From Seriola aureovittata (taxonomy: Eukaryota > Chordata > Actinopteri > Carangiformes > Carangidae), in contig NC_079365.1 of NCBI RefSeq assembly GCF_021018895.1, positions 18,079,001-18,143,000 of the forward strand: a stretch of 64,000 nt of DNA. Reading direction: 5' to 3'. The translations under genes and the position numbers were made by a program. The notes below the pieces were generated by a model. The model was not told the DNA's origin. It ran no database searches and saw only the letters and a list, made by a program, of their open reading frames with translations. How positions within the stretch are numbered: position 1 is the stretch's first letter; every line of letters starts with the position of its first letter. Positions 50,841-63,480 of this stretch are shown here, one piece after another.

Positions 50841-53774
50841 TAACCTGGTTATCCCTTAAAAGGTCTGTTTTCAACATCTCAAATTAACTTTTTATTGGTT
50901 TTCAAACATTTGCAGTGTTACATCCTTCAAAACAAAAGTTTGAAGAAACAGCTCAAAACTTGAAAAGAGTACGTAAAACTGGTGTATTCCTCAGGAACCC
51001 GGAGCCTCTCTGAACTACATTGACAAAAATTCAATTTATGTTTTTGCCAATCAGTGCACACTGTGAGTTGTAAAGTTTCCTCTTCTATTTTTACCCAAGT
51101 AGAGCTCGGCCTACTTCCTCTGTTCTACCCTGATGGGACCTGAGAGTTATAACTGCCTCTCCAAAGGCCTACAGGAAATGGAAAACCAAATTACTTTGTT
51201 AGAGGCTCTTCTTTAATTTAGTTTTTTCACTTTCTTGCGGTGGTGGCAGTTGAGGTGGTGGGAAGGCTGGGGTTGTAATAGGTAGCTATGTCTCCTACAA
51301 CAGCATATACAAAATGTCTTATGCATGTTAAAGTTCTTACTGGTGATTGGGTTCATTAGTTATTAAAACCATCTGACCTTCCCACAACACACTAAGACAC
51401 ACTCATTATAAAGCCCTTGTAATTCATTAAGCTCCCTAAGTGAACACAAGCCATACCGAAGGGTGCTCACTATTACTGAGTGGCTTGCCATGCGCCTCAG
51501 GGAGGTTAAGAGTAAGTGTGTGGATCAAGTTTTAATGCTACGATGAGGGCAAAGTTAGACGTTAACCACTGACATCACAAAGATGATGGGTTGGAAGAGG
51601 ACAATAAACTGCAAGGGTGTAAAGACATAAAGGTACACTGTGCAAATTTCATTGAACATTAAGTGTTTATTGTGAAGTAAAATAAGCAAACATAATAATA
51701 AAAAATACAAATATACCTTTAATAAAATAAGCTATGGTAGAAAACCACTTTAAAACTGATGGTAATAATGATCACGGCATACGCACTTTCATATACTCTC
51801 GTAAAAATTCACTTAAATGTCGCCCCGGAATGAGGTGTGAGGGGAGCAAGGCTGCAGGGAAATCTCATTCTCTCTCAAAGTGGAAGACAACTCCTTCATT
51901 TGTCATCACTTCACGCCAACAGGAGGGACATAATCACTTGCTGCCGGTGGTGTAATTCATTGCGGGCGCACCAGCTGCTGTCGTACTGCTGCTGTTGGGA
52001 ATGACAAAAACTTAGAATTCAAGTGTTTCAAGTGATTTAGAAAAGCGTGGCAACATTTTTAAAAATCTCTTTTAAAGGATGTGTAAAGGCATTTATCGAT
52101 ATACTGCACTGCGGGCAACAGAAAACACAGAACAGCACTAAATAACTGATTCAAACGAGTCATCAGCAGCTGAACTGAAATCAGTAACCAGAACCAAATC
52201 AGACAAAGGAGGGTATCACTTTACTAATCCTCCGGCTCTAGTACACTCCACTGCAATATGCTACCACTGAGGTCCAACCCAGACCCGAGTGACAGCTCTC
52301 ACTATTCACAACTGCTTCACAGTGGTGTGATAGCAGGAGCCTCGTTTTTAGGGCTGGTGGCCCTTTAACAGACTGAGGGCTAAATTTAGCTGTTATAAAT
52401 TGGTTATTTGTGCCGGATGCCTGTTCAATTAAAGCCAGTCACTGAGGCGTCTGAGATCTCGCTGGGATGACGACTCAAGTCATCAAACACAAACTCCAAG
52501 GAGGTGGTTACACTCCCAGTGTTACAACACTAACAATAATTAAACTGTTGATTTCTTGTTGCTGCTGCTTTTTGGCCCAAAATAAACAAATAAGAGTATG
52601 AAGTATGACTTATCATTAAAATGAACAAGAACACAGTTACTGCCTTTTCATTATTCATCAAACTGTTAAATGATCAAAGCTACATTTCTCTGACAGTTTT
52701 GTTGAAACATGGCTCCTTATCCTAATAAATACGCACTGGAGCAAGAAGAGGGTGAGCAGCTTCACCTCCCTTTTTGTCATGATAGATTTTCGGAAGCCAG
52801 CACCTCATCAACCCGGCGTTCATTCTCACCCCACTTCTTCAAAGCTACACTTCCCCAGAGGAGACAGTGAGTGAACTCAAAAAGAAGTTCCTTCATATAA
52901 AGCAGCCAATTCTCCAGCGTTCAAGAGGGTCGGATATTCTGTGACAGTAATTCTTTGCTGACGGGAGGTTTTTTTTTTGACCACTAAAGCATGTGCAAGT
53001 TCATGACCGACAACCTGCTGCTACCATCTTACAGTTTGATAAACGCTCAGCATCTGCTCTAATTCCCCTGATTTCTTTAGTGGAAACGCTGGCGGGGTAT
53101 TTCGGATGTATTCTCCCTAACAATGTAAAATATCAGTACACTGCAGGTCAGCTCAGTGTGAACAGGTCGCAAAGTTCACAAGTGAGTCGCTCCAAATGTT
53201 CACACCTGTGCCGACACGTGCACGCTCACACTCCTTTCAGCATGCATGTTGGCTGTGCGTGCCACGTGTGAGAGTCAGTGTCTCAGTCAATTATTAATGG
53301 ATGTAACTTGATGACAGATGACTCGGAGCGGCCCGTCCCTCCCCATCCCTGACCCGGCTGTGTCGTCTTGGTTTCCATGGTCAGGAGGAGACGGAGGCCC
53401 ACGCAGTCTGATTGATTAATTCTGTCAAGCACACTTTTGCTGTCCCTGCACAGTGTCCGGTCTGAGCTCTCCTGCAATCTCTCACAATCACTATCAGCAT
53501 GACTGCGAAGTCACAGAACATATCCGTCATTTCTGAACACGTCAAGCCCGCCTACTGTCCACCATCTTCTACAGTTCACCTTCCATTCCCCTCCAATCAT
53601 ACAGGCCTACCTGTCATTTGCCATTTGTAGTTTTAAATCTCTCACAACAAAACAACATACTGCATCATCAACCCAGATTTGCTCACTGTACCCACAGAAG
53701 AGGCTCTGATTACTGTGGAAAAATATATTTTTATCAACTGTCATATCAGTGTATGCAATGTAAAACTAGAACTA

Positions 53775-53850
53775 GCTGCTGGTTAGCTTAGCTTAACATA
53801 AAGACCAGAAACACAAGGGGAAATCTGCCAACCTGCACCACTTGATTTCA
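53775..53850 (+). repeat. Fish interspersed repeat fragment (short)
   Basis: gctgctggttagcttagctt, then aacataaagacc and aaacacaagggg, matches the core of a teleost repeat that normally continues with ctagcctggctctgtcc. Here it is truncated after about 75 bases. Confidence 0.65.
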
Positions 53851-55713
53851 TTTATTTGTAAGTCAAGAATGAATCTTCACACTTATTTGATTTTTAATTT
53901 TGATGTCACATATCCTGACACAGTGAATGGTTTGAAATGGTGGGACGTAAAAGCAAAGGATCAAGCTACTAACTCTTGTCCATTGCTGTTCATAAAGCAA
54001 CAGACAAACGAAGGGACAGGCAGATAAGAAAAATAGTGAAAAAGAGGGTTTTTTTAAGTTATGAGAAAAAAATTAGCTATATTGCCATTGATGTTCTGTT
54101 TGACGAGAGAGAACATCAAAAAAAGTTATTATTATTTTACTCAACCAGGCCTCGTCCCTTCACCCAACTGCCTTGTATCCATGATTTGACCCTGCAACGA
54201 TCTCAATAACCAACCCAGTGGAGTGCTTGGTGTGTATCCATCAAGCAGGGAGTAGCCCAGAGGCAGTCATCCTTCAGCCTGTTAAGTGGTATTGGAATAG
54301 TATTGAGATCTGTGTAATTGGATTAGACCAACCTTAGTCCCCTCTCTATTCCACCAGGCCCTTCTGTGAAATCATAACTTAAGAGCTTTGACAATGGTAG
54401 TTTTGCTGTGCAGCAGCTGTTGAGAATGTAACATGATCTTTGTCTGTAGCTCGTGGCCTCATCTTCCCTCCCCGAGGCTGGAAAATCCCAGCAGCAGTCT
54501 GACTGACAGCTCGACTCTGCCTGGCTTTGACTGACAGCGTACAGGATGTTGTGCAGTCTCAGTTGGTTCTGAGGGGCCCAACTGATCTCAGGCCTCTGTG
54601 GTGATCATACGGAGTATCACAAAGAGGAGCACAGGAAGGGATGAGGGGCTCAGATCAGTCTGGGAGGCCTATCACACCTGTTTGGCTTTATACACATGAC
54701 AGGTTACATGGAGGGCTGTGTCTCTCTGTCTGCTCTGGGTTAAAAGGCCTGTCAGACACACACTCTTGTTGCATCGCTCAGGTAGTGAGCCTGCTGCTCT
54801 GATAAACACACGCACACACATAAAGGCAGACACAATGCAACTACAAAGAAACACATGCAGACACAATACTGGTGCAGGGAATGAGTACACACACACACAA
54901 ACAGTGCTCAGCTGCTACCTGCATATCAATGTATACTGTAACCTCCCAGCCAAGACGATCTCAGATAAGCCCCAGAATAAGTTGGTGGAAGTGTATCTCA
55001 TGATGTTTATTATTACATTATAGATTCTCTTCTTTTCAAGGCTAGAGAGGAAGTGATGCTGTGCCTATTTTTTGTTTTGTTTTGTTTAGACACTAGTTGG
55101 CGAATGTTCCAAAGGTATCATAGGATTACGAGGTAGAAATAGCAGTGAGAGAGACATCTTCTAAATTTGACAGTTGACACTCAATGCTCAATTTAGACCT
55201 CAGTAAATATTAATCTATCATTCAATTATTATTGGAAATTTTCTTTGCCATATGTTGAATTGCATGCTTATTCATACACTTATTTGCATTTTCAGTGACT
55301 GGACTGACCAAAAGATTTTCAAGGTAACGCCAGCAATTAACAGGAATGAATTGAATGAAAGTCTACCAAATGAACACTGTCTCTATAATGAGCACCAAGA
55401 TATACTTTTTTTTTTCTCCAGGAAACATCTTGTAAATCAGTAGGACATTATTCAAAAGTGTGGATGTATAAATCAAAGCGTCATTTTAAATACTTTAAGC
55501 GAAAATACAGTCTGTAACTTTCATTTTAATATGTTTCAGCTGAAATAAGCTCCAAAGGATATCTTGGTGTGGAGAGGTGCTATCAAAGGCTTCTGTGACC
55601 CCAACTCATTGAACAGCCGGGCAGCAGCACAGAGACACAGCCTTCTGAAGTTTCTGAATGAGCCTCGCCCCTCTAACCAATCAGAGAAGGCCTGAAGCGG
55701 GCAGAGCTCACAG

Positions 55714-55723
55714 CTGTCAATCA
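55714..55723 (-). promoter_or_regulatory. PBX-MEIS/PREP composite motif
   Basis: On the minus strand the ten bases read TGATTGACAG, the exact PBX-PREP/MEIS composite consensus. Motif only; the flanking stretch (55550-55910) may itself be a repeat. Confidence 0.3.
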
Positions 55724-56094
55724 ATACAGCTGTTCTGGTCCCCCACACCGAGGCATCAAGCTAGTATGAGCTGCTGGGATGGCATCGCTATGGCTGACAC
55801 AAGCTAGCAAGCGCCCAATTCCTGCATTAGCTGAGAGAGCGAACACATCAAGGATGTATGTGAAGGGCTGGGCGTGGCGAAGGGGTTTGCAATTGAGCCT
55901 CATGCTAGCGCTAACTTGATTTCCAGAGCTTCTTTCTTCTTCTATCTTTTCACATCCTGCTCAAACGTGCCTTAAGCAAAAGATGGGTATAACGGCAGCT
56001 AACATTTCAGTACCATTCTCATATTCTCTTATCTGATTGGCTGCTGAGTCAGCTAATCTAAAAATGGTGAACATGTACCTCTCAAACAAAAACT

Positions 56095-56475
56095 AGAATT
56101 ATTATTATTATTGCATGTGGCTTCACCAACCAGTCAAGTTGCAGGAAATAAGGTCACAATCTCCCCATCTGGGTATAAAATGTCATCAGATTTTATCCTA
56201 TTAGACATTTGTGTTAAATTGTGTCATAATTAGCTTAAGAATTCTTGTGTTATGGCCAAAAACATGTTTTGTGAGGTCACAGTGACCTTGTCCTTTGACC
56301 ACTAAAATCTAAATCAGTTCATCTTTTAGTCCAAGTGAACTTTCGTGCAAAATCAGATGAAATTACCTCAAGGTGTTCCTGAGATATTGCATTCATGAGA
56401 AGGGGAAAACATAATGCCCCTGAAACGTAATTCCTCCGGCCACGACTGTTGCCAGTGAGGAAGCATAAAAATGAG
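56095..56475 (+). repeat. Fish interspersed repeat fragment
   Basis: Contains gaggtcacagtgaccttg followed by tcctttgaccac, agtccaagtgaac, cctcaaggtgttcctgagat, aaacataatgcc and cctccggcca. The order matches a widespread teleost repeat whose copies often end near cggaggcataaa. Non-coding. Confidence 0.74.
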
Positions 56476-58056
56476 TCCAGGTGTCAGCTTCAATTCTCAC
56501 GGCCACTGAAATAAGCTAAAGTTTTAAACATCAGAGGAAGCTTTCCTGAGTCACATTTCAACCTGCCTCAGAAAACAAAGAGATTTATATAAAATGTCCA
56601 GCGGCAACATGGAAGCCTGTCAGCCTACCAGGGTTTGTGTTACATTTTAATTCTGGCACCGACCGTAGAATCAGATCATTGTTTGAGAAGATGGCTGAAG
56701 CCAGAGGCAAGAAAGGGAGAGCAGACAGGGACATGGAGTGGAGGGGATTAAGACAAGGGAAGGGAGAGAGTAAACACTGGGGAAGCTTTTGACAAAAAGT
56801 AAGTCAGCTTATGTTGCTTCCATTTTTAGGGGTTAGAGGAACATTGAGTACACTGCACTTTGAATTATCTTATAGATATATAGTTATCTATTTCAGCAGT
56901 GGCTGCGTGAAAACAAGAACACATCTCTGTATCAATTATGCCAAATGTGGATACTATAGCTGAAATGCAGGATACAAAAAGACTTTGTGCCTTTAAGGTG
57001 CCAACTGTTGCCCGACACCAGTATATCTTCTTCATGGCAGAAATAATCCCAGCTACAGTGTTAGCCCAGGCAAGTTAAACAAATAAATGCTCACCTATGG
57101 GATTTTGTGTTGTTTTTTTTTCATCCCTTTCCTTACTATACAAACACAGTATTTAAATGATTAAGATGTATTGCTAATTTAGGAATTAAGGTTAAAGCAA
57201 CTAAATCCAGGGCACTGAAAAATGCTTCCTTCCTTATTATATATCAGTAACTGAGTATTTAGAGTCAATGCGTATTTTCTCATTAGTAACATAAACATGA
57301 ATTACAACGAATCACCCCAAGCAGTATTTAAATAGGTTGCAGAAGAATAATTTTTTCCTGTGTGCGTACACACGCCCTTGCACACATACACACACATACA
57401 TTTCCTATTCTTTAAATGTGTGGCAGGGAATATATGGGACTAAATAACCATTACAGGGGGTAGAAACAGGCTGGAATATAAAACGCTGTCAATACTGCGC
57501 TGAGCGGAGTTTGAGACCTTCTTATCTACTGACTGCATTAAGACATGGCTTTTTTTCTCCCTGTGTGAATACTAAGTCCACATGAATTTATTCGCTTACG
57601 GTCTTGAATTTTTAGTTTTAGTCAGGAAAAAAAGACATAACCTAGCAAAATGAAACATATCAACTTGTTGCATACTTTCTTGTTAAGGTTTTTGTTCTAT
57701 AATGACATAATGACTCCCTATTTATTTGCATTGCTTGTTCCCTTTTGCAATTTTATCATTCGATTCTCTTCTGCCCAACCTGCTCTCTTCTTTTGATTTT
57801 TTTCCCCCAAACTCTTTCTCTACCTCCCTCTACCCCCCTCCACCCTTCTGCTCCCTCTCTCCTTCCCTCCCGCTTGCTGCTCATTTTTAAATCTATGAAT
57901 TTCTGAACATCATTTTCTTGATTTTTCCACGCCCCAGGGAGACATTCTCATTCCAGCCCTTCTCTTTTTTCACCTCATTTCCTCCCTCCTGAGTGAATAT
58001 CCCAGACAGGATGTGAGGTGACAGTGTGGCCTGTGGAGGTTAGGGGGAGGGTTGTG

Positions 58057-58062
<6 letters not shown>

Positions 58063-58126
<64 letters not shown>
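58063..58126. repeat. (GT)n microsatellite, ~64 bp
   Basis: GT array on + with one TATG interruption. Confidence 0.96.
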
Positions 58127-58127
<1 letters not shown>

Positions 58128-58539
58128 GAGAGAGGTGGAAGTGGTGAAGGTGGGGATATAAGTACAGCCTGCCACAAAAAAAAAAAAACGGGGTTGGAGG
58201 GTCAATGCTCTCCCAAATCTAATCCTACACATGACCACGGGAGACGAACAGTAACACCTTCTCCCCTTTCAGGGTCCAAGCTGTAGAATTAACCGTGCCT
58301 TTGAGAGACTTCTGCTCCTTGGCATGAACGTGCCTCATCCCGCAAGACCTCATGCTCTTGAAAGATATACACTTCTGTCCCTTTTTTAAAGGCTTCGGTC
58401 GTGAAAAAATGTCCATGCTTTCGCCTTGAGTGAGCATATCTGGGCAGAAACAGAGGGAAGGAAAGTGGACAGTCCCTCGAACAACCCCCTCCATAAATGA
58501 GGTGCCACATGGATGAAATTCAAATTATACCTTCCACGT

Positions 58540-58570
58540 ACTCACACACATACACACACACACACACACA
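58540..58570. repeat. Short (CA)n tract
   Basis: About 14 CA units with a TA interruption. Confidence 0.88.
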
Positions 58571-59889
58571 GATGAAACCCTTACATGCGTATAAACTGAA
58601 AACTCAGTGTGCGTTAGAACACGCGAGAGGGTTGTGAATGCACATACCATAGCTTTTCTAATTTCAGTGTATTGAGTGTGTGTGTGTTTGTGAACGTACG
58701 AGTGTGTGTAGTTTCTGCACCATATGATGAGGAAGATCACAGTGATTAAAAAGAATCAGTGTTTGTGCACAGATGAGCGTGTGGCTCCACGGTACGTGTA
58801 CATGTGGGTGGAGATGATGAGAATCACCAAACTGATTAAAAGGACTGCCTACCCGCCATTGAGATGAAAAAGAAGGACAATTTAAGCTTTAAATAGCAAA
58901 TAATAGGAATTCTAATCAGGTAATTTCAGAATTATAAGCTCTCAACATGTCATAATTTTAAGTGTGAAGACGATTTGAGCAAAACTTATTTATGCTCAGA
59001 GAGACAGACTCCTAAACATGGGACAGCAACATTTTGATTTTAAAATCCAATTTTTCAGAATTAGCACGAATGCTCCTTTACTTTATTGATTGTGTACGCT
59101 TTTCTCATTTCCCTCCTTGTCACTCCACTCATCTTTGAACCTCCTCCCCACTCCCACTCCCCTCCCCTTCCCTGAGAGGTTAGAGGTTCCCCGACTGTGA
59201 GAGCAAAACAAAATTTTAACTAATCACAGGACTGTCTGAGCAGAACAGTGGGAATAATTAAAATGTCAATCCCCAAAAGCAGGACACTGAAATGATAACC
59301 CCTGAAATAACCCGTCTTCTCACAGACTAAATAACTATCTTTCAGAAAATACGCTGCCACTACTGAACAAAAAAAAACGTAAAAATTATTAAGATAATTA
59401 TCTCCCTTTTTTGTCACTGACAAAATATAATCAGCTTCAAATTCTAGTTCAACAAAAACAATGGTTCAAATTGAAGGAATGAAGTTGATATCCCTGCATC
59501 ATCCAGTTTTTTATCCACATGGAAAGGGAGCTCAATACATTACAGTGTAAATAAATATATACTACAAAGTAGAGAAGAGCTGGATGATTGCAAAGGGAAA
59601 AATATTAAGATGATGGCCAATTTTAAAGCGTGCAGAAAAAAGTGTTCAGTTATAGATAATTATACTTTTGACAAATGTTCCTGCCAGTTGTTTGGAATTA
59701 TTTTGATTATTTACGATCTCATTGTCCTCAAGTGAACCGGAGGTGGAAGATTCTTCTAACGTGTCTTGGAAATAAAAGAAAAAATTCCACTTAGTCCTTT
59801 TCTGCCATTATTATTGGTAGAAATAGAATATTCATTAATTATGTTTTCAGTAGTGTATAACCACCTGAAGTTAAGAAATGTTGTATTTT

Positions 59890-60146
59890 ATTAGCTTAGA
59901 ATGAACCTGTCATGTATACATAGGGGGCTCGCTATGCTGCACCGCCATGTTTCTACGGTAGCCCAGAAAGGACAAACCAAACACTGGCTCTAGAGAGGGT
60001 TTATCGCGTTTGTACGTCACCTGAAGGCCACTGTAGGTTGTCCTACATGCTTGGAAAGGGAGATGTGAGGGGAGGGTTATTCAGTTGGTTGCAATCTGCA
60101 ACCTCACCACTAGATGCCACTAAATCCCATACTGGTCCTTTAAGGG
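59890..60146 (+). repeat. Fish interspersed repeat close to exon 3
   Basis: Contains gtttctacggtagccc, agaaaggacaaaccaaacac, tggctctagagaggg, cacctgaaggccactgtagg, gcaatctgcaacctcaccac, tagatgccactaaatccca and actggtcctttaa. I recognise this series from a repeat that is abundant in many teleosts. It lies about 270 bases past the exon 3 donor in transcript sense. Confidence 0.75.
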
Positions 60147-60312
60147 CAGAGGTGTTGATTTGTAATGAAATTTGTGTTAAAATTTCACGTTGTGTTTTGT
60201 GTATCTTTATATATCTTTTTATATTGGCATTTGAAAAACACACACACACATACACACAATGCGTTTAGTTGTATCAACAGAAACTTGACTTTTCAGGAAA
60301 GTCAAATTCACC

Positions 60313-60314
<2 letters not shown>

Positions 60315-60350
<36 letters not shown>

Positions 60351-60352
60351 GC
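60315..60352. repeat. (GT)n microsatellite near the exon 3 donor
   Basis: About 15 GT units plus GC/AT interruptions on +. It is a CA repeat in pre-mRNA starting about 61 bases after the exon 3 donor. Confidence 0.95.
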
Positions 60353-60413
60353 ATCTGTGCACAGTGCAAGTTTATACACAGGTGTTATGATATGTAGAGC
60401 ATTATCCTCTTAC

Positions 60414-60530
60414 CTCCAGGGCTTTCCTCTTACTGTTGAGCAGCTTGGAGATGTCCCGTGCCACTCTCTCCACCAAGTCCTTGGGGTTGTTTTTCTTGAT
60501 TTCAAACTGGCTCTTCTTCTCATTATAAAT
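60414..60530 (-). CDS. cacna2d2: Calcium channel alpha2delta-2 subunit, exon 3 (39 codons)
   Basis: A 117-base exon encodes 39 residues starting IYNEKKSQFEIKKNNPKDLV and ending SKLLNSKRKALE. It has the same length and register as the human CACNA2D2 exon that begins [20 protein letters not shown]. Conserved landmarks are IY at the start, F/L-E/T-V/I before the N/P-rich turn, LVE-VA-DI-LL, and KAL at the end. It encodes the N-terminal helical region of the extracellular alpha2 chain. The acceptor is ctccatctgcag|ATT and the donor is GAG|GTAAGA, both good; phases are 0-0. A (GT)n array lies about 60 bases past the donor and would be a CA repeat in the pre-mRNA. The preceding exon (signal peptide and first helix) was not found up to 64000. 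Confidence 0.93.
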
Positions 60531-63207
60531 CTGCAGATGGAGAACACAGGGAATCAAATGTCAGGTGACCAGAGCCATTAGATTAATTAAGAGGATCACA
60601 GAGGAGCTATTTGCTTATTCGCAAGGTAGTAACACATGATGGTAAACATTTACTGTAGAGCAGGCGGTATGCAGCCTGCCATTACACCCATAAGCCTCAG
60701 CACTGTAGCAGAATTAAACACAGAACAGAGTCTTAATGGCAAAGCACTTAGCTAGCCCGCTGCAGTCTGGCAGTCAGGATCAAATTAAATAAACGCAAAC
60801 TCCAGCAGATCCTCACTGCAGGGTGAACACCTTGTGTCTCCACAATGTTAACTCTAAGACAAGCAGCTTTATTTACAGCCTGGTGACAACATATTTGTGA
60901 CACAATCCAATGGGTTATTGAGGGCTATCCTAAACCCAACAGGCTTCATAATTTTTTTTTACCAATGACGCCTTAGTCAAAGTAAAAAGAGCAATTACAA
61001 CATTTTCCATTGGAAATTGCAGCATTTGAAGCACTCTTTCTGGGGCATTACACAGAATAACAGCAGTAAGACCCATTAAACAGACTCAGACTTTGCAAAC
61101 CCTATAAAACAAGTAAGAAAAACGGATTTGGGATGCTGCAGGGGACTGGGATGCTTGGAAAGGAGGGGCAACCAGAGGTAGAACGACGGATACTTGGACC
61201 ACTGAAAGGTTGGAGGTAGACAGTATTGGGAGATTAGTCTGCTACCCCTGGAGGAACTGTGGCTGACTCAGCGGCCGGCGCTCTCTATAGGATCTGTAGT
61301 CTACAACAGAGCACTGCCCGACGGATTACTACTTATCCTGCTGCCCTAAGACATTGCAAGACCCACTTTCACACCATACAACCATTTTTTTTACAGTTAA
61401 GGAAAAGCGGGAAAAGCCTTTTGTTGAATATTTCAAAGCAATTAGGATCTTCTTTAGTCTGAAGTGCAAAGCTGAAATACTACATGTACTTATGCTGTGT
61501 GTCTAGTTTAGTTGGCTTTACTTTTATTTACTAGAAACTGACTTCTATCCATCAATCAAATAATTACACCCTTTATGATGACCTATTGATGAATAAGGAT
61601 ACGCTGCATTTTTGGAGTTTGAAGCTTTAGTTTGAGTCTCCAGATAAAAAAAAATAAATCTGAAGCCACAGCAGCCTGAACAAAAGATGTCATACTTGTT
61701 TTAGGTGTAGTCAGTGATTAAATTTGATGGATCTTGAGACTCTGGTGGGAGGACATTTAGGAGACATGTCATTAAATATAAAAAAAAAAAAAAGAAGACA
61801 TCTTGAAAATTTATTAGAAAATCGTGATATCTCTTCTAAAAGAGTTTGCTAGTGCAGGGATTTCAGTGCAGGTTTGTAGCGAGCGGGTTGTTAGAAATAA
61901 GAATCTTCAAAGACGGTGTTTCAGGTTCATGTTGTTTTCTTAGCCTGAGATTGGTTTCATTAACAGCAGTCTGTTACATCACAAAGAAAAGAACTCTTTG
62001 TAATGAAAAACAACGGCCACAATCACAGTTTGAGAGAAAGGCTGTAACACATCCCTGTGAAAAAGGTATAATGGTCAAACGTATCAAATTTAGAGATGCT
62101 TCTTTTTCTTTATATCGTCAAACCTGATGCTTTTCATTTGTTCATTTGTGTGCACGATGTGCCATCTATACTGGAGCTTCAGGAATAAGCTGTTAATATA
62201 AGGAATACAAAAGACAAAATAAGGAAAACAAAAGACAAGATCTCTCAGCGAAACAATGTTTTCTTATGTGTCATTAAACAACCAGTAAAGCTGGGGACAC
62301 ACTCTACTTGTTTTTGATTTTATTCAGTGTGTCTGTAAGAATGAGACACTGACAACACTATTTGACAACAGAACAGCAGCACTGCACCACACACCACGTT
62401 ATGGTACAAGACTTAAGACCTGTCTCGACAGGAATAATAATAAAAAATTAAAAAAAACATCTGGAAACTTCTTCAATCCAAACAGCTGAAAACAGTCTGG
62501 GTGGGGTCTGTACATTTTGCCCAGCAAACTGGAAGTGAGTATTTGCAACACTGCAGCTTGGCCAGTCTCTTGCAGGGAACCTCCATTTTGTGGGCTGATC
62601 AGTTGGCGCTGTTAACAGGGAGCAAGCCATTGTTTGTTATATTGTTTGTTATTCAGGTTATGAATCAATTAAACTAAGCTATTGTGGCATTGGGTTTCAG
62701 TGACTAACTGTGGTGTTTGAGATTCAATTGCTGATCCCCACACACTACAGCATACATATCAATTAGATCAGACATGACTGAAATCAGCACATCGCCTGAT
62801 CCCGGGGTGTCCTGACTGAATGTTTACCAACCAAACATTTTCACATTTCTTTTGACATTGTCAAAGTATCTCTTGTGCTGTTATGAAATATCAGGACTGT
62901 GGGATTGATGTGTTGATGTGCAGCAATTAGGAAAGGAAAACACTGGCGTCCATATGATCCGTCTCTGTCGTGCTGAAAGCTGGGCAGGCAGCCAGAGGCA
63001 GTTTCCTTCCACTGGCCCACTGAGCAGGCGAACCTGGCCCCAGAAGCTCAGACCATGCCAACCAAGCACTCTGGTGAGATTGCCTGGTGTCTTATTTTGG
63101 CTGCCCTCTGAGGGATCAGGGATCCTGCTTAGTTTCAAACAACACTTAAAACTACTTCTCAAAGTGGAATGTGAAGGTGAAATCTGCAGATTGTGTCATA
63201 ACGCAAC

Positions 63208-63224
63208 TATATATATATATATAT
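63208..63224. repeat. (TA)n tract
   Basis: Eight TA units. Confidence 0.9.
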
Positions 63225-63404
63225 TTGTTTGGTTTATGCCATTTTGGGCTTCAGCTCCTCATCCTGAAAAAGTAATTAGACGGCAAAACGCACGCACAAA
63301 AAATTTGATTATCCCTCAATTGTAAATGAGGCAGTCGTCAGACCTGAGACCCATAAGTGAGTATTTGCACACGCATCCATACATCACATACCACACACAC
63401 TTGC

Positions 63405-63411
<7 letters not shown>

Positions 63412-63476
<65 letters not shown>

Positions 63477-63480
63477 ACAC
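63412..63480. repeat. (CA)n microsatellite, ~69 bp
   Basis: CA array on + with one AA interruption near 63470. Confidence 0.96.

Larger units (their letters stand above)
30642..60413 (-). other. cacna2d2: cacna2d2 intron 3 (29772 bases)
   Basis: Complete intron between exons 3 and 4, nearly half of the window. It holds a degenerate Tc1-like transposon (39.3-40.2 kb), a SINE (41.5 kb), four other fish repeat fragments (45.6, 50.6, 53.8, 56.1 kb), a further repeat at 59.9 kb and at least eight CA/GT arrays. Possible regulatory sequence includes CTCF-like and RE1-like motifs. No nested gene could be demonstrated. Confidence 0.87.

Noticed and set aside
62881..63325. Overlapping frames on both strands near 63 kb, considered as exon 2 of cacna2d2
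   Set aside because: Neither matches the alpha2delta N-terminus, and no phase-0 donor occurs at the right place.
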